A stretch of 64,000 nt of DNA from Moringa oleifera (Eukaryota > Streptophyta > Magnoliopsida > Brassicales > Moringaceae): contig JAJFZO010000234.1 of NCBI GenBank assembly GCA_021397835.1, positions 1,623,001-1,687,000 on the forward strand, in the 5' to 3' direction. The translations under genes and the position numbers were made by a program. This document shows positions 1-10,606 of this stretch, one piece after another. Position 1 is the stretch's first letter. Each line of letters opens with the position of its first letter. The notes under the pieces are model-generated. The model was not told the origin of the DNA. It searched no databases and saw only the letters and a program-made list of their open reading frames with translations.

Positions 1-43
1 CTAAAGTCGACAATAAGAGGAATGTATAAATCAATGCTTCCAT
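1..43 (-). pseudogene. psbT: psbT 5' end (photosystem II protein T), cut by the window edge
   Basis: Reading leftwards from the ATG at 43-41 gives the N-terminus MEALIYTFLLLSTL, which is the start of the small photosystem II subunit PsbT, a single membrane helix at the dimer interface. Fourteen codons are visible and none is broken. It lies about 190 bp beyond the psbB stop on the same strand, as in the plastid psbB operon. The remainder lies outside the window, so its integrity is unknown. It is part of the NUPT. Confidence 0.85.
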
Positions 44-230
44 AAATTTGATCGTGGTTTACAATTATAGCTTCTATACGTATTTTGCTTATTTGGGATG
101 ATCCTTCAAATCAAGAAAGAACAAGAGTTAAAGAAAAAACAGTGATTTAAATCAAGATTTCTCCAGTACCCTATGCCATATTGCAAATAGAAAACAAAAG
201 CAAAAAATAACAAAACAGTGTTGCATCAGA

Positions 231-1750
231 CTACTTGTCTTCTTGTAGTTGGATCTCTAATTTTTTGAAATGTTCCAAATTCCACTTGAGCATCCAAATC
301 TGGATCAATAATAGCAAAAACATCTCTGAACAGGGTTTTAGCACCATGCCAAATGTGTCCGAAGAAGAAGAGCAGAGCAAATAAAGCATGCCCAAAAGTA
401 AACTAACCCCTAGGACTGCTACAAAAAACACCATCAAATTTCAAAGTAGCACGATTTAATTCAAAATTTCCACCTAATTGAGCGTGTCTAGCACATTTTT
501 TCATAGTCACGGGATCACTATAACTCACTTCATTAAGTTCGCCGCCATAGAACTCAACAGTTACGCTTACTTGTTTAACACTATATTTCGATTTTCCCTT
601 TCTAAAAGGAACATTCGCTCTAACAATTCTGTCTCCATCTACCAAAGCAACCAGAAATGTTTCAAAAAAGTAGGCATATGATGTATAAAAAGTCCACACC
701 CTTCTTTATCTCTAAATATAAGGTGTCCTAACCACCCAACAGCTATTCCATCATCGTTGTCCATTGAACCCGCTCTGAATAATCCCCCTTTCATCAGATT
801 ATTGCCAATGTAATCATAAAAACTAAATTTTCAAGAATTTTAGACCAAGCTTCTAATAAAATTTGTTTTACGGCTAGCCCAGCACAAACTCTTCGATATA
901 TTTCTTGTTGGAAGTACCCGTAATCCCATTAATAACGAGTAAGACCAAATAATTCGATGGGTGTAGTTGCTGAACCATACCACATAGTTCCAGCAGTAAC
1001 AAAAGCTGCAAAAAAGACAATCGTGATACTATTGGAAAGGACGGTTTCAATATTGCTTATATGTAAACCCTTGTATACACGTTGGGGCAGACGGACACCA
1101 AGATGGAATAAGCCCGCTAATATGCCCAATGTCCCTACTGCAATATGATGAGAGGCTATTCCTCCCGAAATAAAAGGATCAAAATCTTCAACGCCCCAGG
1201 CTGGATTTACAGATTGTGCCTTTTTGGTTAGTCCATAAGGGTCAGACACCTATATTCCAGGACCATATAATCCTATTACATGAAATGCGCCAAAACCAAA
1301 ACAAGCCACTCCTGAAAGAAATAAATGAATTCAAAAGATCTTTGGCAAATCCGAAGAAAGTTTTCCTGTACGTTCATCACAAAATATTTCTAGATCCTAA
1401 TACACCTAATGCCAGATAACTACCAAGAAGCATAAGCCAGAAAACACAATATGTGCTTCGGCTATACCTTCGTAACTCTAAATACCCGGATTTCTTATAG
1501 TCCCTCCTGTAATACTCCAACTGCACCATGAATTGGTTATTCCTAAACGAGTCATGAAGGGTATAACGAACATACTTTGTCTCCACATTGGATCAAGAAC
1601 AGGGTCAGAGGGATCAAAAACTGCTAATTCATATAGAGCCATCGAACCGACCCAACCAGCAACTAGAGCTGTATGCATTATATGAACAAAAAGTAAACAG
1701 CTAGGATCATTCAACATGACGGTATGAACATGATATCAAGGCAAACCCAT
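231..1750 (-). pseudogene. psbB: psbB pseudogene (CP47 of photosystem II)
   Basis: CP47 is the core antenna of photosystem II, with six membrane spans binding chlorophyll. The start ATG is at 1750-1748 (MGLP), but codon 5, normally Trp, is TGA. After that a long stretch is clear, including [23 protein letters not shown] and [11 protein letters not shown]. Further pieces follow in other frames: [20 protein letters not shown] near 1230, the lumenal loop around 440-700 ([22 protein letters not shown]), and the C-terminal part near 231-437 (FGHIWHG region, then VEFG-like and KLEIQLQ) ending at the TAG at 231. The length of 1520 bp is close to the normal 1527, so only small indels separate the frames. 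It has several stops and frameshifts and is non-functional. Confidence 0.95.
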
Positions 1751-2234
1751 GGAAATACCCCTTCATTAACAAAAAATAGACATTATGTAACTTTATTGCA
1801 TTGAAAAAAAAAACTATGCTATCGACATTCTCCCTTTCAGCGGATTATTTCAGAGAAAGAACTAACATTTGTTCTATTCTTTTTAGTAATAATGGATGAA
1901 TTTAGTTCATAGGAAAAAAGAGAAGCAGATCTATTCTATATTTGATAAGCACTAATACACAATGGGGGTTAACCCTATTTTCTATGAACGAACGTATCTA
2001 TATTTGTTCATCATTTAAAGGACCTATTTGTAAAAAATTTCCTTTATTTTTATTCATTATGTCTTCTTTACCTTTATTTTCTATTTTATTTTATATTTTA
2101 TGACTTTATTCAATCTATACATAAAATAGAATTAATAAAGTATGATAAAGGCCAATATTATTAAGACAATAACCCCATTGTTACGCTTCCACATCAAAGT
2201 GAAATAGAGTACTTAATTCTTTTTCTTTCATTTA
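1751..2234. other. psbB-clpP spacer of the NUPT
   Basis: Divergent spacer between psbB (minus) and clpP (plus), AT-rich, in the plastid arrangement. It should hold the old plastid promoters of both genes, but I could not assign -35/-10 elements with confidence. No coding sequence seen. Confidence 0.7.
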
Positions 2235-4308
2235 ATGCCTATTGATGTTCCAAAAGTACCTTTTTGAAGTCTTGGAGAGGAAGATGCATCTTGGGTTGAT
2301 ATATAATGCGACTTGTTTGATATATTAGGCCATGTTGGATTTCCCCATTCTCTCTCCCGATCGAGATATCCTCTGTTTCACCCAAAAAGAATGATTTTAT
2401 TATCAAAAATTTGTAGTGTAAAGTGTAATTAGATCCATTTTTTGGGGGTATTCAGATTAATATTTTCAATTAGAATGACTTATGGTTGACTTGGTTGGAC
2501 CAATAAAATGAAGTATCTAGACTTCGTTTAGCAAAAACCCAATTGGTAATATATCTATGATTACCCCTTATATCATAAATGATTCTATTTATAAAAATAA
2601 TTCTAAATAGAAATGATCTTAAACTGTTAATCAATCGAATAATATGATTAATACGTTGAATATTTGGCAGAAGACATCAAAGAAATGAATCGAAAAAAAA
2701 AAAGCAGTCGTAGCAAAAAAATGTGGTATTTGGTTCATTTATCCTAAATGTGCAAATCAAAATCGAGCAAATCTTTACTCAGAGTAAAGTATAAACCAAA
2801 AAAAATTGAATACAAAATTGAAGAAGCCCATTCAAGAACAAGAAAATGACATCGCGATTTGGATTGGATCTCGATGTAAAAAAAAAAATCAATGAGAAGT
2901 TAGTCCGATAAGCTTAATGAAATTTTTTATACTATACGATTATAGGCAAAGGGTCAAAATGCATCTTTCTTTAAAAATGGAAGAAAAAAGGAGGCCTTCA
3001 ATAAAAGTTATAAAAAGCCTGCTATGAAAAAAGAAAAAGGGCTAAAATCTACACATTGATTTTTTTTTTTCGCAATTTTTGCTGAACCATATGCATCAAA
3101 AGGTGCGTGTACGGCTCCTCAGGTATGCAATTTCATTTTATCTTAATCAACCAACTTTATCGAGAAAGATTACTTTTTCTAGGCCAAGAAGTTGATAACG
3201 AGATCTGGAATCAACTTATTGGTCTTATGGTATATCTCAGTATAGAAAATGATACCAAAAATCTATTTTTGTTTATAAACTCTCCTAGTGGATGGGTAAT
3301 ACTCGGAGTGGCTATTTATGATACTATGCAATTTATGCAACCGGATGTACAAATAATATGCATGGGATTGGCCACTTTAATTGGATCTTTTATCCTAATC
3401 GGAGGAGAAATTACCAAACGTCTAGCATTCCATCATGCTTGGCGTTAATGAGATTTTTATTTGTGAGAAAGAGAAGATTATGTCTTTGCCATATGAAATA
3501 TGAATTAATAAGTAATAATAGCATGCCACTTCGAATTTGATATGAATTTTTTTTCAAAATGTTAGATTATGTATCAAAAGAGTAATATGAGATAAGGGGG
3601 ATTTCCAATTTTATCTTAACTATCGCGAGCCCATTTCAATGTCACAAAACTTTTTTCACATCGAAAGGCTATTAAGAATATTTATGTCATGAAAAAGTAC
3701 AAAAAAAAGAAACTTTGGGATTGTTGAATCATAAATGAAATAAATAAAATAAATATATAAAGCAGCAGGACCATCATGGTATTTTCTTTTAACTTCTCCG
3801 AAAAAAAGAAGGGTGGTAATTAGATCATTTATTGTTCTAGGTCTCCTATTTTTTCTCTTTCTTCAATGAAAGGAAAGGTAAAAATCGTGAATTCCATTGT
3901 AGAGCTGTATGCAATGCATAAAAAATGCCTATACGATTGCTTAATTCTCTCTTTTTTTTTTCTATTATTCGTTATCTCGTCTCCTCGCCGAAGCATGTGA
4001 GATAGAAGAAAGATTTATTATGTTATATCATCAAGGTAATGATCCATCAACCTACTAGTTCTTTTTACGAGGCAAAAACGGGAGAATTTATCCTAGAAGC
4101 AGAAGAACTACTGAAACTTTGTGAAACCCTCACAAGGGTTTATGTACAAAGAACGGGCAAGCCCTTATGGGTTGTATACGAAGACATGGAAAGGGACGTT
4201 TTTATGTCAAAAACTGAAGCCCAAGCTCATCGAATTGTTGATCTTGTAGCGATTCAACAAAAAATAGTAGTGATTTCACATAGATCCACAATTAAAGATT
4301 TTATTTAA
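2235..4308 (+). pseudogene. clpP: clpP pseudogene (plastid Clp protease subunit), three exons
   Basis: ClpP1 is the serine protease subunit of the stromal Clp complex. Exon 1 is 2235-2305 (MPIDVPKVPF, then TGA where Arg11 was CGA, then SLGEEDASWVDI). Exon 2 is about 3148-3442 ([14 protein letters not shown] to FHHAW). Exon 3 is about 4036-4308 ([17 protein letters not shown] to the end). The segment that should carry the catalytic Ser (normally ASMGSFIL) reads ATLIGSFIL, and the catalytic His region MIHQP is kept. The C-terminus reads past the usual end to KDFI. Introns of about 842 and 593 bp are in place. The Arg11 stop and the changed active-site segment make it a pseudogene. Confidence 0.95.
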
Positions 4309-4429
4309 GGCTTTAGTTTAGTTTAATATTCTATTAAACATTTAATAGAATATTTAATGAAAGTAATTGTAATTTAGAATCATCCAGTTAGGATCAATCT
4401 AAACCAGCCCATTATGCATATGATTTAGC

Positions 4430-4543
4430 ATGCCAACTATTAAAGAATTTATTAAAAACACAAGATAGCCAATCAGAAATGTCACGAAATCCCTCGCGTT
4501 TTGGGGATGTCCTCAGCGTCGAGGAACGTGTACTAGGGTGTAT
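4430..4543 (+). pseudogene. rps12: rps12 exon 1 (5'-rps12, trans-spliced), broken
   Basis: The 114-bp first exon of ribosomal protein S12 reads MPTIKEFIKNTR, a TAG stop (Gln13, CAG>TAG), PIRNVTKS, then [13 protein letters not shown]. It ends exactly where the plastid exon does and is followed by GTGCGAC at 4544, the 5' end of the split group II intron. In plastids the other exons lie in the inverted repeat and are joined by trans-splicing; they are not in this window. It sits between clpP and rpl20 on the same strand, as in the plastid clpP-rps12-rpl20 unit. Confidence 0.94.
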
Positions 4544-5330
4544 GTGCGACTCTTTCAGATCATGGACTGAGACAAAAGAAAGCAAACTTTTTTTTTTCAG
4601 TATCAATGATCAGTACTAGTGAATAAAATAGAATGGAGGAACTCTATTCAGTATCTAAAAAAGATGGATCTATCATATCCTTCTATTGTATATGAAACTT
4701 ACGATTTCCATTGGTGCAAATCCAACATCTCAATTTAGGAGAAATAATGCTCCATTGTTAACAAATTGTTGTTCATTACACGGGGGAAATCCTATGTTAT
4801 TTAAACAGAAACATTCTGCTTCTACTCTTACAAGAACGGACTAACAGGGTCAGCTACCTAACTAATCCTCATAATTAAAAATCATTAATGTATAAAGTAG
4901 ATCTCGTTGTGAGAGACAAGACCTATTACTGGAAAATTCATGGGTAAGGCCAAAGAGTGTGAATTGTACAAGTTACCAATAGTATTGATTAATTAAAGGA
5001 AGGAGCTCTGGTTTATAGAGAGGACCTCAACTTTTAAGAATTAGTCATAGAAACAATGGAACCCACTATTTATTTATCATTTCTATTTACTACTTTTTTT
5101 AGTTATTATGCTTTTTTTGATACCAAGTATCAATACAATTTCTTATTTCTAGGTGAGATACCTAGAAAAGAAAAAGAAAAAATCGTGGGGGGGGAGGTTA
5201 GAGTAGCAAAAGCCATTGGAATTTTTATTTTATACATTGGAGGAATCCGTTTTGTTATTAATAGACCAGTAAAGGGGAAAAGAATAACTGAAAGAAAAAA
5301 TTAGTTATTCATCAAAGTTTCATTTGTTTA
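4544..5330. other. rps12-rpl20 spacer of the NUPT
   Basis: 787 bp, a usual length for this plastid spacer. It contains an 82-codon open frame (5056-5304, plus) starting MEPTIYLSFLF with a hydrophobic N-terminus. I do not recognise it as any plastid gene and regard it as chance. Confidence 0.65.
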
Positions 5331-5684
5331 ATGACCAGAATTAAACGCGGATATATAACTTGGAGACGTAGAACAAAAATTCATTTATTTGCATCAAGCT
5401 TTTGAGGGGCTTATTCACGGCTTACTCGAACTATTACTCAACAAAGAATAAGAGCTTTGGTTTTGGGTTATCGAGATAGGGGTAGGAAAAAAAGAGATTT
5501 TCATCATTTGTGGATCACTTGAATAAATGCAAGAATTTGCAGGAAGGGGGTATCCCATAGGTATAATATATTCATACAAAATTTGTATGAGAAGCAATTG
5601 CTTCTTAATCATAAAATACCTGCACAATTAGCTATATCAAATAGGAGTTGTTTCTATACCATTTCCAATGAGATCATAAAATAA
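5331..5684 (+). pseudogene. rpl20: rpl20 pseudogene (plastid ribosomal protein L20)
   Basis: The full 118-codon frame (117 residues plus stop) is present without any indel: [20 protein letters not shown] at the start and [10 protein letters not shown] at the end. Two in-frame TGA stops interrupt it, at codon 25 (SSF-stop-GAYSRL, Arg CGA>TGA) and again in WIT-stop-INA (Arg CGA>TGA). Both are C-to-T changes at CpG. L20 is a large-subunit protein needed for early 23S rRNA assembly. Basic residues are preserved elsewhere, so the protein is fully recognisable despite the stops. Confidence 0.95.
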
Positions 5685-5961
5685 GAAGATTGGAAGGAAT
5701 CCACTCGAATGTTTTAAATGAAGTTCCCAAGAGAATGAGCTCGGGGAAGGTAAAGTAAAAATTAGTATGATAAAATATAAAGTCATCAAAATAAAATGAA
5801 TGGACATGCTAAAAAAAAAAATTTATTCTTCTTTGATGATTCTTTTATTTATTTCTTACAACGAACACGACAGTCAAATTTTGGCTCTCAAATTTTTCAA
5901 ACAAAAACATTAATCCGCCTTTGTGTTCGGATTGAAATTTTTATTCAATTGAAGAATAAGC

Positions 5962-6267
5962 CTACTTTTTTTTGGTTCTAAGACCAGTAGTTCTAATGAT
6001 CGACTCACTTCATTCAAATTGTTTCTCATTATTATGAAAAGGTAATAAGGATAAAATACGGGCTTGTTTTATAGCAGTAGTAATTAATTGTTATTGTTTT
6101 AACGTCAATTTATTCACTCGTCTAGGTAATATTTTTCCTTGTTCACTAATAAATCGACTAATTAAACTCATGTTTCTATAATTAATTCAATCAACTGATT
6201 GGATCAGAGGTAAACACCTATGAAAAGATTGCTTAGATTTAGGAAAGAGTCGTTTGGATTTATCCAT
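5962..6267 (-). pseudogene. rps18: rps18 pseudogene (plastid ribosomal protein S18)
   Basis: From the ATG at 6267 the minus strand reads MDKSKRLFPKSKQSF, continues through [20 protein letters not shown] and KQARILSLLPF, and reaches TAG at 5964-5962: 102 codons without an indel. In-frame stops replace residues after IQSVD, inside LTLKQ-stop-QLI and in FE-stop-SES. All three fit CGA>TGA or CAA>TAA changes. S18 binds the platform of the small subunit. The gene is divergent from rpl20 and followed by rpl33, as in plastids. Confidence 0.95.
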
Positions 6268-6469
6268 GATTTGTTTATTCCTTATTTCCAATCAAAAATC
6301 CTATTTCGATCGGATAAAAAATGATTTATATATATAATTAATAAATAGGATTTGCTTTGTTTATATTTATTTATTTGTTTATAGTTTATATATAAGTATA
6401 TGTAATATACCTAATGTCATGTTTTTTTCATGTTCCTTGGGAGGTTGATATATCAAGACTTGATTCGAT

Positions 6470-6670
6470 CTATTTCTTTATCTTCCTATGAATTGTATGT
6501 TTGTAACAATAGGGACAGAATTTCCTCAATTCCAATCAACTGGGCATATTATGTCGATTCTGTTGAGTAATATATCTAGAAATGCCCATTGATTCCTTAT
6601 TAACACCGTTTCGAACGCAGCTGGTGCATTCCAAAATAATCATTACTCAGACATCTTTACCCTTGGCCAT
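6470..6670 (-). pseudogene. rpl33: rpl33 pseudogene (plastid ribosomal protein L33)
   Basis: The frame of 67 codons (66 residues plus stop) is complete in length: MAKGKDV, a TGA at codon 8 (Arg CGA>TGA), then [29 protein letters not shown], a second TGA (Arg CGA>TGA) before LELRKFCPYCYKHTIH and the end KIKK. The Cys pairs CTSC and CPYC, which bind zinc in this family, are still present. It lies between rps18 and psaJ in plastid order. Confidence 0.95.
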
Positions 6671-7108
6671 GAACCTCCTTTGGATTTTTGATTCACCCCA
6701 ATCTTCTGTTTTTCGATCCAAATCAAAGAAGAAAGGAAGAAAAATAATAGAAGTTACTAACTTAAAATAAAATTATGAAATATTTCATTGCAACCAAAAT
6801 TAATATAGTAATTAAATAAAATAATAAGCAATACAATGATTTTTTCTAATTATATTTAGAATTGTTATATAGTATTTTATTTAAGTATCTTCTAGGATAC
6901 GATACTGTTCTCTTGCCCTAGTCACATTTTAGTTTTTGCCCTATTAGTAAGATCTTGAACCCGAGTTTCGATGAGGTTGAATTCTTTTTTTCTTTGTCTC
7001 CCCCCTCCCTCCTTTTTTAGTCTACCTAATTCTTAAAAAAAAAAAAAGGGTTAGTCACAGATATTTGATTATATCTCTAATTTTCTTAACCCCGTCCTAT
7101 GTCAATAA

Positions 7109-7243
7109 CTAGGATGAAAAATAGGGGAATGTCAATACATCCAGAAATAAACGATTAATCTTTATCAACAAACTTGTTAAAGAATCGAACCATAGAACAC
7201 TTAGTACCGGTGCTACAAAAAGATATGTTTTTAGATCTCGCAT
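7109..7243 (-). pseudogene. psaJ: psaJ copy with complete reading frame (photosystem I subunit IX)
   Basis: Intact 44-residue frame from ATG at 7243 to TAG at 7109: [19 protein letters not shown] at the start, ending [12 protein letters not shown]. The single membrane helix is preserved. Substitutions against the usual plastid protein include S to F near residue 9, G/A to D/S in the helix, and F to Y near the end. PsaJ normally helps position PsaF in photosystem I. There is no plastid-targeting leader and its neighbours are all broken, so I treat the intact frame as chance survival of a very short gene in the NUPT. Confidence 0.92.
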
Positions 7244-7622
7244 TTTAAATGCTCTTCTTTTTTCTTTATTGTATTACAATATGGTAATGCATATATAATC
7301 AAATGTATATGTAGTTAAGGACTACTTATATTTGTACATGGAATACCAAATCCAAAATTCAAAATACAAATTGAAATGTACAACGATTCGATAGATAAGA
7401 TTTTCCTTTTCTTAAAATAGAAAAATATTTCCCTTTTCACCTGAAAACAGAATTAAAGGAATTTGTGTGAAAAATATTCATTTATTATTTATATATTTAT
7501 ATGACATGAGACAAAAAAAAATAGAAGAACTAGGCAAGAGAAATTTTGTATATTAATAGAGAAAATAAGGATGTGGAAAACAAGATAGGGATTCTCTACA
7601 ATGACACTATAGACCAATTGAA

Positions 7623-7696
7623 AGGGATGTAATGCTGCTTGGTAGTGCGTTTGCTTTAGGTATAAAATGTCATGGGTTCAAATCTTATCATCCCTA
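7623..7696 (+). tRNA. trnP-UGG: trnP-UGG copy with altered anticodon
   Basis: The 74-nt sequence aligns end to end with plastid tRNA-Pro(UGG): 5' AGGGATGTA, TGGTAG-like D-loop, GGTTCAAAT T-loop region and 3' CATCCCTA. The anticodon loop reads TTTAGGT where the plastid gene has TTTGGGT, so the anticodon has gone from UGG to UAG by one G-to-A change. Other changes (GCGC to GTGC in the D-arm) weaken stems. It lies between psaJ and trnW as in plastids. It is very unlikely to be a working tRNA. Confidence 0.9.
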
Positions 7697-7873
7697 CCTA
7701 TTACTTCTCCTCTAAGCAATAAAGAGGGATCCATTTTAGATTAATTAAATAAAATCGGACATACATAATTTTTGAATTTTATGATATTTCATATGATAGT
7801 ATAGGCATACGAAATGTATTGGGGTTAAAAATAATACTCGTCTATATAGTCTTATGTGATAAGAAATAAGAAA

Positions 7874-7947
7874 GCACTCTTAGTTCAGTTCGGTAGAATG
7901 TGGGTCTCGAAAACCCAATGTCGTAGGTTCAAATCCTATAGAGCGTG
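7874..7947 (+). tRNA. trnW-CCA: trnW-CCA copy with altered anticodon
   Basis: A 74-nt match to plastid tRNA-Trp: 5' GCACTCTTAGTTCAGTTCGG, GGTTCAAATCC in the T-arm and 3' AGAGCGTG. The anticodon loop reads CTCGAAA in place of CTCCAAA, which changes CCA to CGA. The second base of the acceptor stem has also changed (GCGC to GCAC), breaking a pair. Same strand as trnP and just upstream of petG (which is on the minus strand), the plastid arrangement. Probably non-functional. Confidence 0.9.
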
Positions 7948-8077
7948 ATTACGCTCTTGTTTATTAGGTCAAAAATTACATTGAACTCAAATGATTGAAC
8001 AACAATCTGAATCTGAATTTGACCTTCCACGAATTAAAGAAAGGAGGAGGTCAGTCAAAAAAAGAAATGTTAATTAA

Positions 8078-8191
8078 TCAAAGGTCCAACTGATCACCAT
8101 GTCCGTATTGTAAATACGCAGTTACGAATAATCCAGCCAAAGTAATAGGAATTATTCCTAAAATGATTCAAAATAGAAAAATTTCAATCAT
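8078..8191 (-). pseudogene. petG: petG pseudogene (cytochrome b6f subunit V)
   Basis: The normal 38-codon frame (37 residues) from ATG at 8191 reads MIEIFLF, then a TGA at codon 8 (Gly GGA>TGA, a transversion), then IILGIIPITLAGLFVTAYLQY and GDQLDL with TGA at 8078. PetG is a one-helix subunit of the cytochrome b6f complex. Length and terminus are conserved without an indel; only the stop disables it. It lies between trnW and petL as in plastids. Confidence 0.94.
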
Positions 8192-8364
8192 TTTGATTTT
8201 TTTGAAAGGGGAAAAAGAGCGGTAATATCTATTCCTAAAAATTAATATGTATTGCTTATGAATCTCAATGACTAATAATTGGTAATTAATATAGTAAAGT
8301 AAAGAATTATCGAATATATGGAATACCACAAGAAGATTTCTTTTTATAAAATAAAATTTTCATT

Positions 8365-8460
8365 TCAAATAAGCCATATCTTGCTTAGACTAATAAATAA
8401 AGCTGAAATTATAGTTAAAGCAGCTAATAGAAAACCAAAATAACTAGTTATAGTAGGCAT
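8365..8460 (-). pseudogene. petL: petL copy with complete reading frame (cytochrome b6f subunit VI)
   Basis: Intact frame of 31 residues from ATG at 8460: [20 protein letters not shown], then [11 protein letters not shown] and TGA at 8365. Only a few substitutions are seen (R to W near the end). PetL is a single-helix subunit at the edge of cytochrome b6f. The frame continues open upstream to 8562, but the family start is the internal ATG at 8460. As with psaJ, survival in a decayed region is best explained by short length. Confidence 0.93.
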
Positions 8461-9816
8461 GAAGGGGCTAAATGAAATATGTTCTTCTTTTATCCATATC
8501 TTTCTAAAGCAGTTTCCTAAGTTTCCATTTTTGAAAGAGACGGGGATAAGCAAAAATACCAATTAAACGAATAAAAAAATTCAATTGAAAATTTGTGACT
8601 GATCAATTATTATAGGCCGTATTATCAAAAATAGAGTAACAAAAGTAGAAAAAGAAATCAATTTAGTATCTTTGACATCTACCCATCCCATGCGTGATTC
8701 AAAATCAATGCAATGAATTCATTGGGAAACTCTTGAGTAAACTAATACTCAAAATAATAAGAATTGTGTCATATAACTTAATTCAAAACATGCAACTTTT
8801 TTTTTAATGAATATGTAAAAAATTGGAAAATTATTTCTTTGATTCTTTCTTTTTTTATAAAAAAAAATTGTTTCGAATCACTTTTTGATTTTAGAATAAA
8901 TAGTGAACTTATAACCTTTTACCTTTTTATTTACTTTATTTAATTTATTTTAATTTTAACTCATTAGATTCAATAGCAGAGTGGGTTCATTCACATAATA
9001 TCTTGAATGAGAAGAAAAAAGGGTATCGCGCGATGAGATCACTCAAAAAAAAAAAATCTTTATTTCAACTAAATTTTAAAGTAATTAGGAATTTCTATTA
9101 TCTTTTCCTTTCTAGGGTTTTTGTCTTTCCAAATTATATATCCAGATTCTATATAAAGTCTAAAAACCCATCTTTGTAATTAGGTAAAGAAAAAAGCCTT
9201 TGGATCTAATACAACAAAACAATGCACGCATTACAATATTAATTAAATAGAATTTTTTTTATTTGTTCTTCTCTTCCTTTTATTGAAAACTATCCACTAC
9301 TCTTACTTGTTACTAGACAAGTAAGTAATTCCTTAAAATGAAAAAGAGGAGGGGATTACATTACACCAAAAAACAAAAGTCTCTTCTACAATTACGCAAA
9401 GAAAATGAGATTCATAGATTTCATATTCAATTGAATTGCGAGAATATGATTATTTTGCTTCATGAATTATTAGAAACCAACCCGTTTGATTCATATTTTA
9501 TCTAGTCTTTCGTTTTTATTCCAAAGCTAATAATGGTGAGAACCCCTAGGAATTTGAGGAATTTTTTATTGAATGGTACAATGGTTATACATCAACAAGT
9601 AAGAAAAAAAGAAGAGAGAAATTAACTTCATTTTGATACTAATTGAAATTGTGTTGTTGTGTCAGAAGAAGGATAGCTATATTGATTCGGTGTACTCTAC
9701 AAATACCCTTGGTACAATATTGACAATCTCACAAAGATTCAATTTCAGTGAATTTCCATTCACTAATCTCATCTTTTGCAGAATCGATTTCCTCTAAAAA
9801 ATATGTGGAGCTCGAT
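8461..9816. other. petL-psbE spacer of the NUPT
   Basis: About 1.35 kb of AT-rich spacer between the divergent petL (minus) and psbE (plus), near the usual plastid length for this interval. No gene seen. Confidence 0.75.
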
Positions 9817-10068
9817 ATGTCTGGAAGCACGGGAGAACGTTCTTTTGCTAATATTATTACCAGTATTCGATACTGGGTCATTCATAGCATTACTATACCT
9901 TCCCTATTCATTACGCATTGGTTATTTGTCAGCATGGGTTTAGCTTACGATGTGTTTGGAAGGCCTTGTCCAAACGAGTATTTTACAAGGAGTTGACAGG
10001 GAATTCCATTAATAACTGATCGTTTTGACCCTTTGGAACAACTCGATGACTTTAATAGATCTTTTTAG
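9817..10068 (+). pseudogene. psbE: psbE pseudogene (cytochrome b559 alpha)
   Basis: Full 84-codon frame with no indel: [62 protein letters not shown] (Arg CGA>TGA), QGIPLITDRFDPLEQLDDF, NRSF and TAG at 10066. The heme-ligand His in the [11 protein letters not shown] segment is kept. Cytochrome b559 sits in the photosystem II core. An upstream in-frame ATG at 9748 precedes it, but family length favours 9817. First gene of the psbE-F-L-J unit, all on the plus strand. Confidence 0.95.
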
Positions 10069-10077
10069 AAGGACCCA

Positions 10078-10197
10078 ATGACCATAAATTAAACCTATCC
10101 AATTTTTACAGTGTGCTGGTTAGCTGTTCATGGACTAGCTATACCTACCGTTTCTATTTTAGGGTCAACATTAGCAATGCAGTTCATCCAATGATAA
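10078..10197 (+). pseudogene. psbF: psbF pseudogene (cytochrome b559 beta)
   Basis: Complete length of 40 codons: MTIN, TAA at codon 5 (Arg, CGA>TAA, two transitions in one CpG), [33 protein letters not shown], then TGA at the last sense codon (Arg CGA>TGA) followed by the original TAA. The heme-ligand His in WLAVHGLA is kept. It is separated from psbE by 9 bp, the plastid spacing. Confidence 0.94.
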
Positions 10198-10219
10198 ACC
10201 TAATTCAAATTATAGAGCT

Positions 10220-10336
10220 ATGACATAATCAAACCTGAGCGAACAAATTGTTGAACTGAATCATACCAGTCTTTACTAGGGGTTAGTACTCATTTTTGTC
10301 CTTGCTGTTTTATTTTTCAATTATTTCTTTAATCAA
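10220..10336 (+). pseudogene. psbL: psbL pseudogene (photosystem II protein L)
   Basis: Reads MT, TAA (Gln CAA>TAA), SNLSEQIVELNHTSLY, TAG (Trp TGG>TAG), GLVLIFVLAVLFFNYFFN, then CAA where the original TAA stop should be, so the stop has also been lost. The start is ATG; many plastid psbL genes have ACG corrected by RNA editing, so this ATG is either ancestral or another C-to-T change. One membrane helix is recognisable. It lies between psbF and psbJ. Confidence 0.93.
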
Positions 10337-10483
10337 GAGAATAAAATAGAGTATAAGAATAATAAAATAAATAATAGTAGGAATTTTATTGTCCCATTCG
10401 AAAAGATCACATCTCATAATTATTTATGACTGTTTATGTTTCTAGTATGACCACTTGATGAAATGTGGAGGGAAGCGGGATAA

Positions 10484-10606
10484 ATGGCCGATACAACTAG
10501 AAGGATTCCTCTTTTGATAATAAGTACTGTAACTAGTATTCTTGTGATCGGTTTAATAGGTATTTTCTTTTATCGTTCATATTCTAGATTGGGTTCATCC
10601 TTGTAA
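10484..10606 (+). pseudogene. psbJ: psbJ copy with complete reading frame (photosystem II protein J)
   Basis: Intact 40-residue frame: [43 protein letters not shown] at 10604. At least five residues differ from the usual plastid sequence and most are Gly or Trp replacements (for example G to R, G to S, W to L). These would be damaging in a tightly packed single-helix subunit, so the open frame does not imply function. Last gene of the psbE-F-L-J unit. Confidence 0.92.

Noticed and set aside
5056..5304. 82-codon open frame in the rps12-rpl20 spacer
   Set aside because: The spacer has normal length and no plastid gene is known there; the predicted protein matches no family I recognise.
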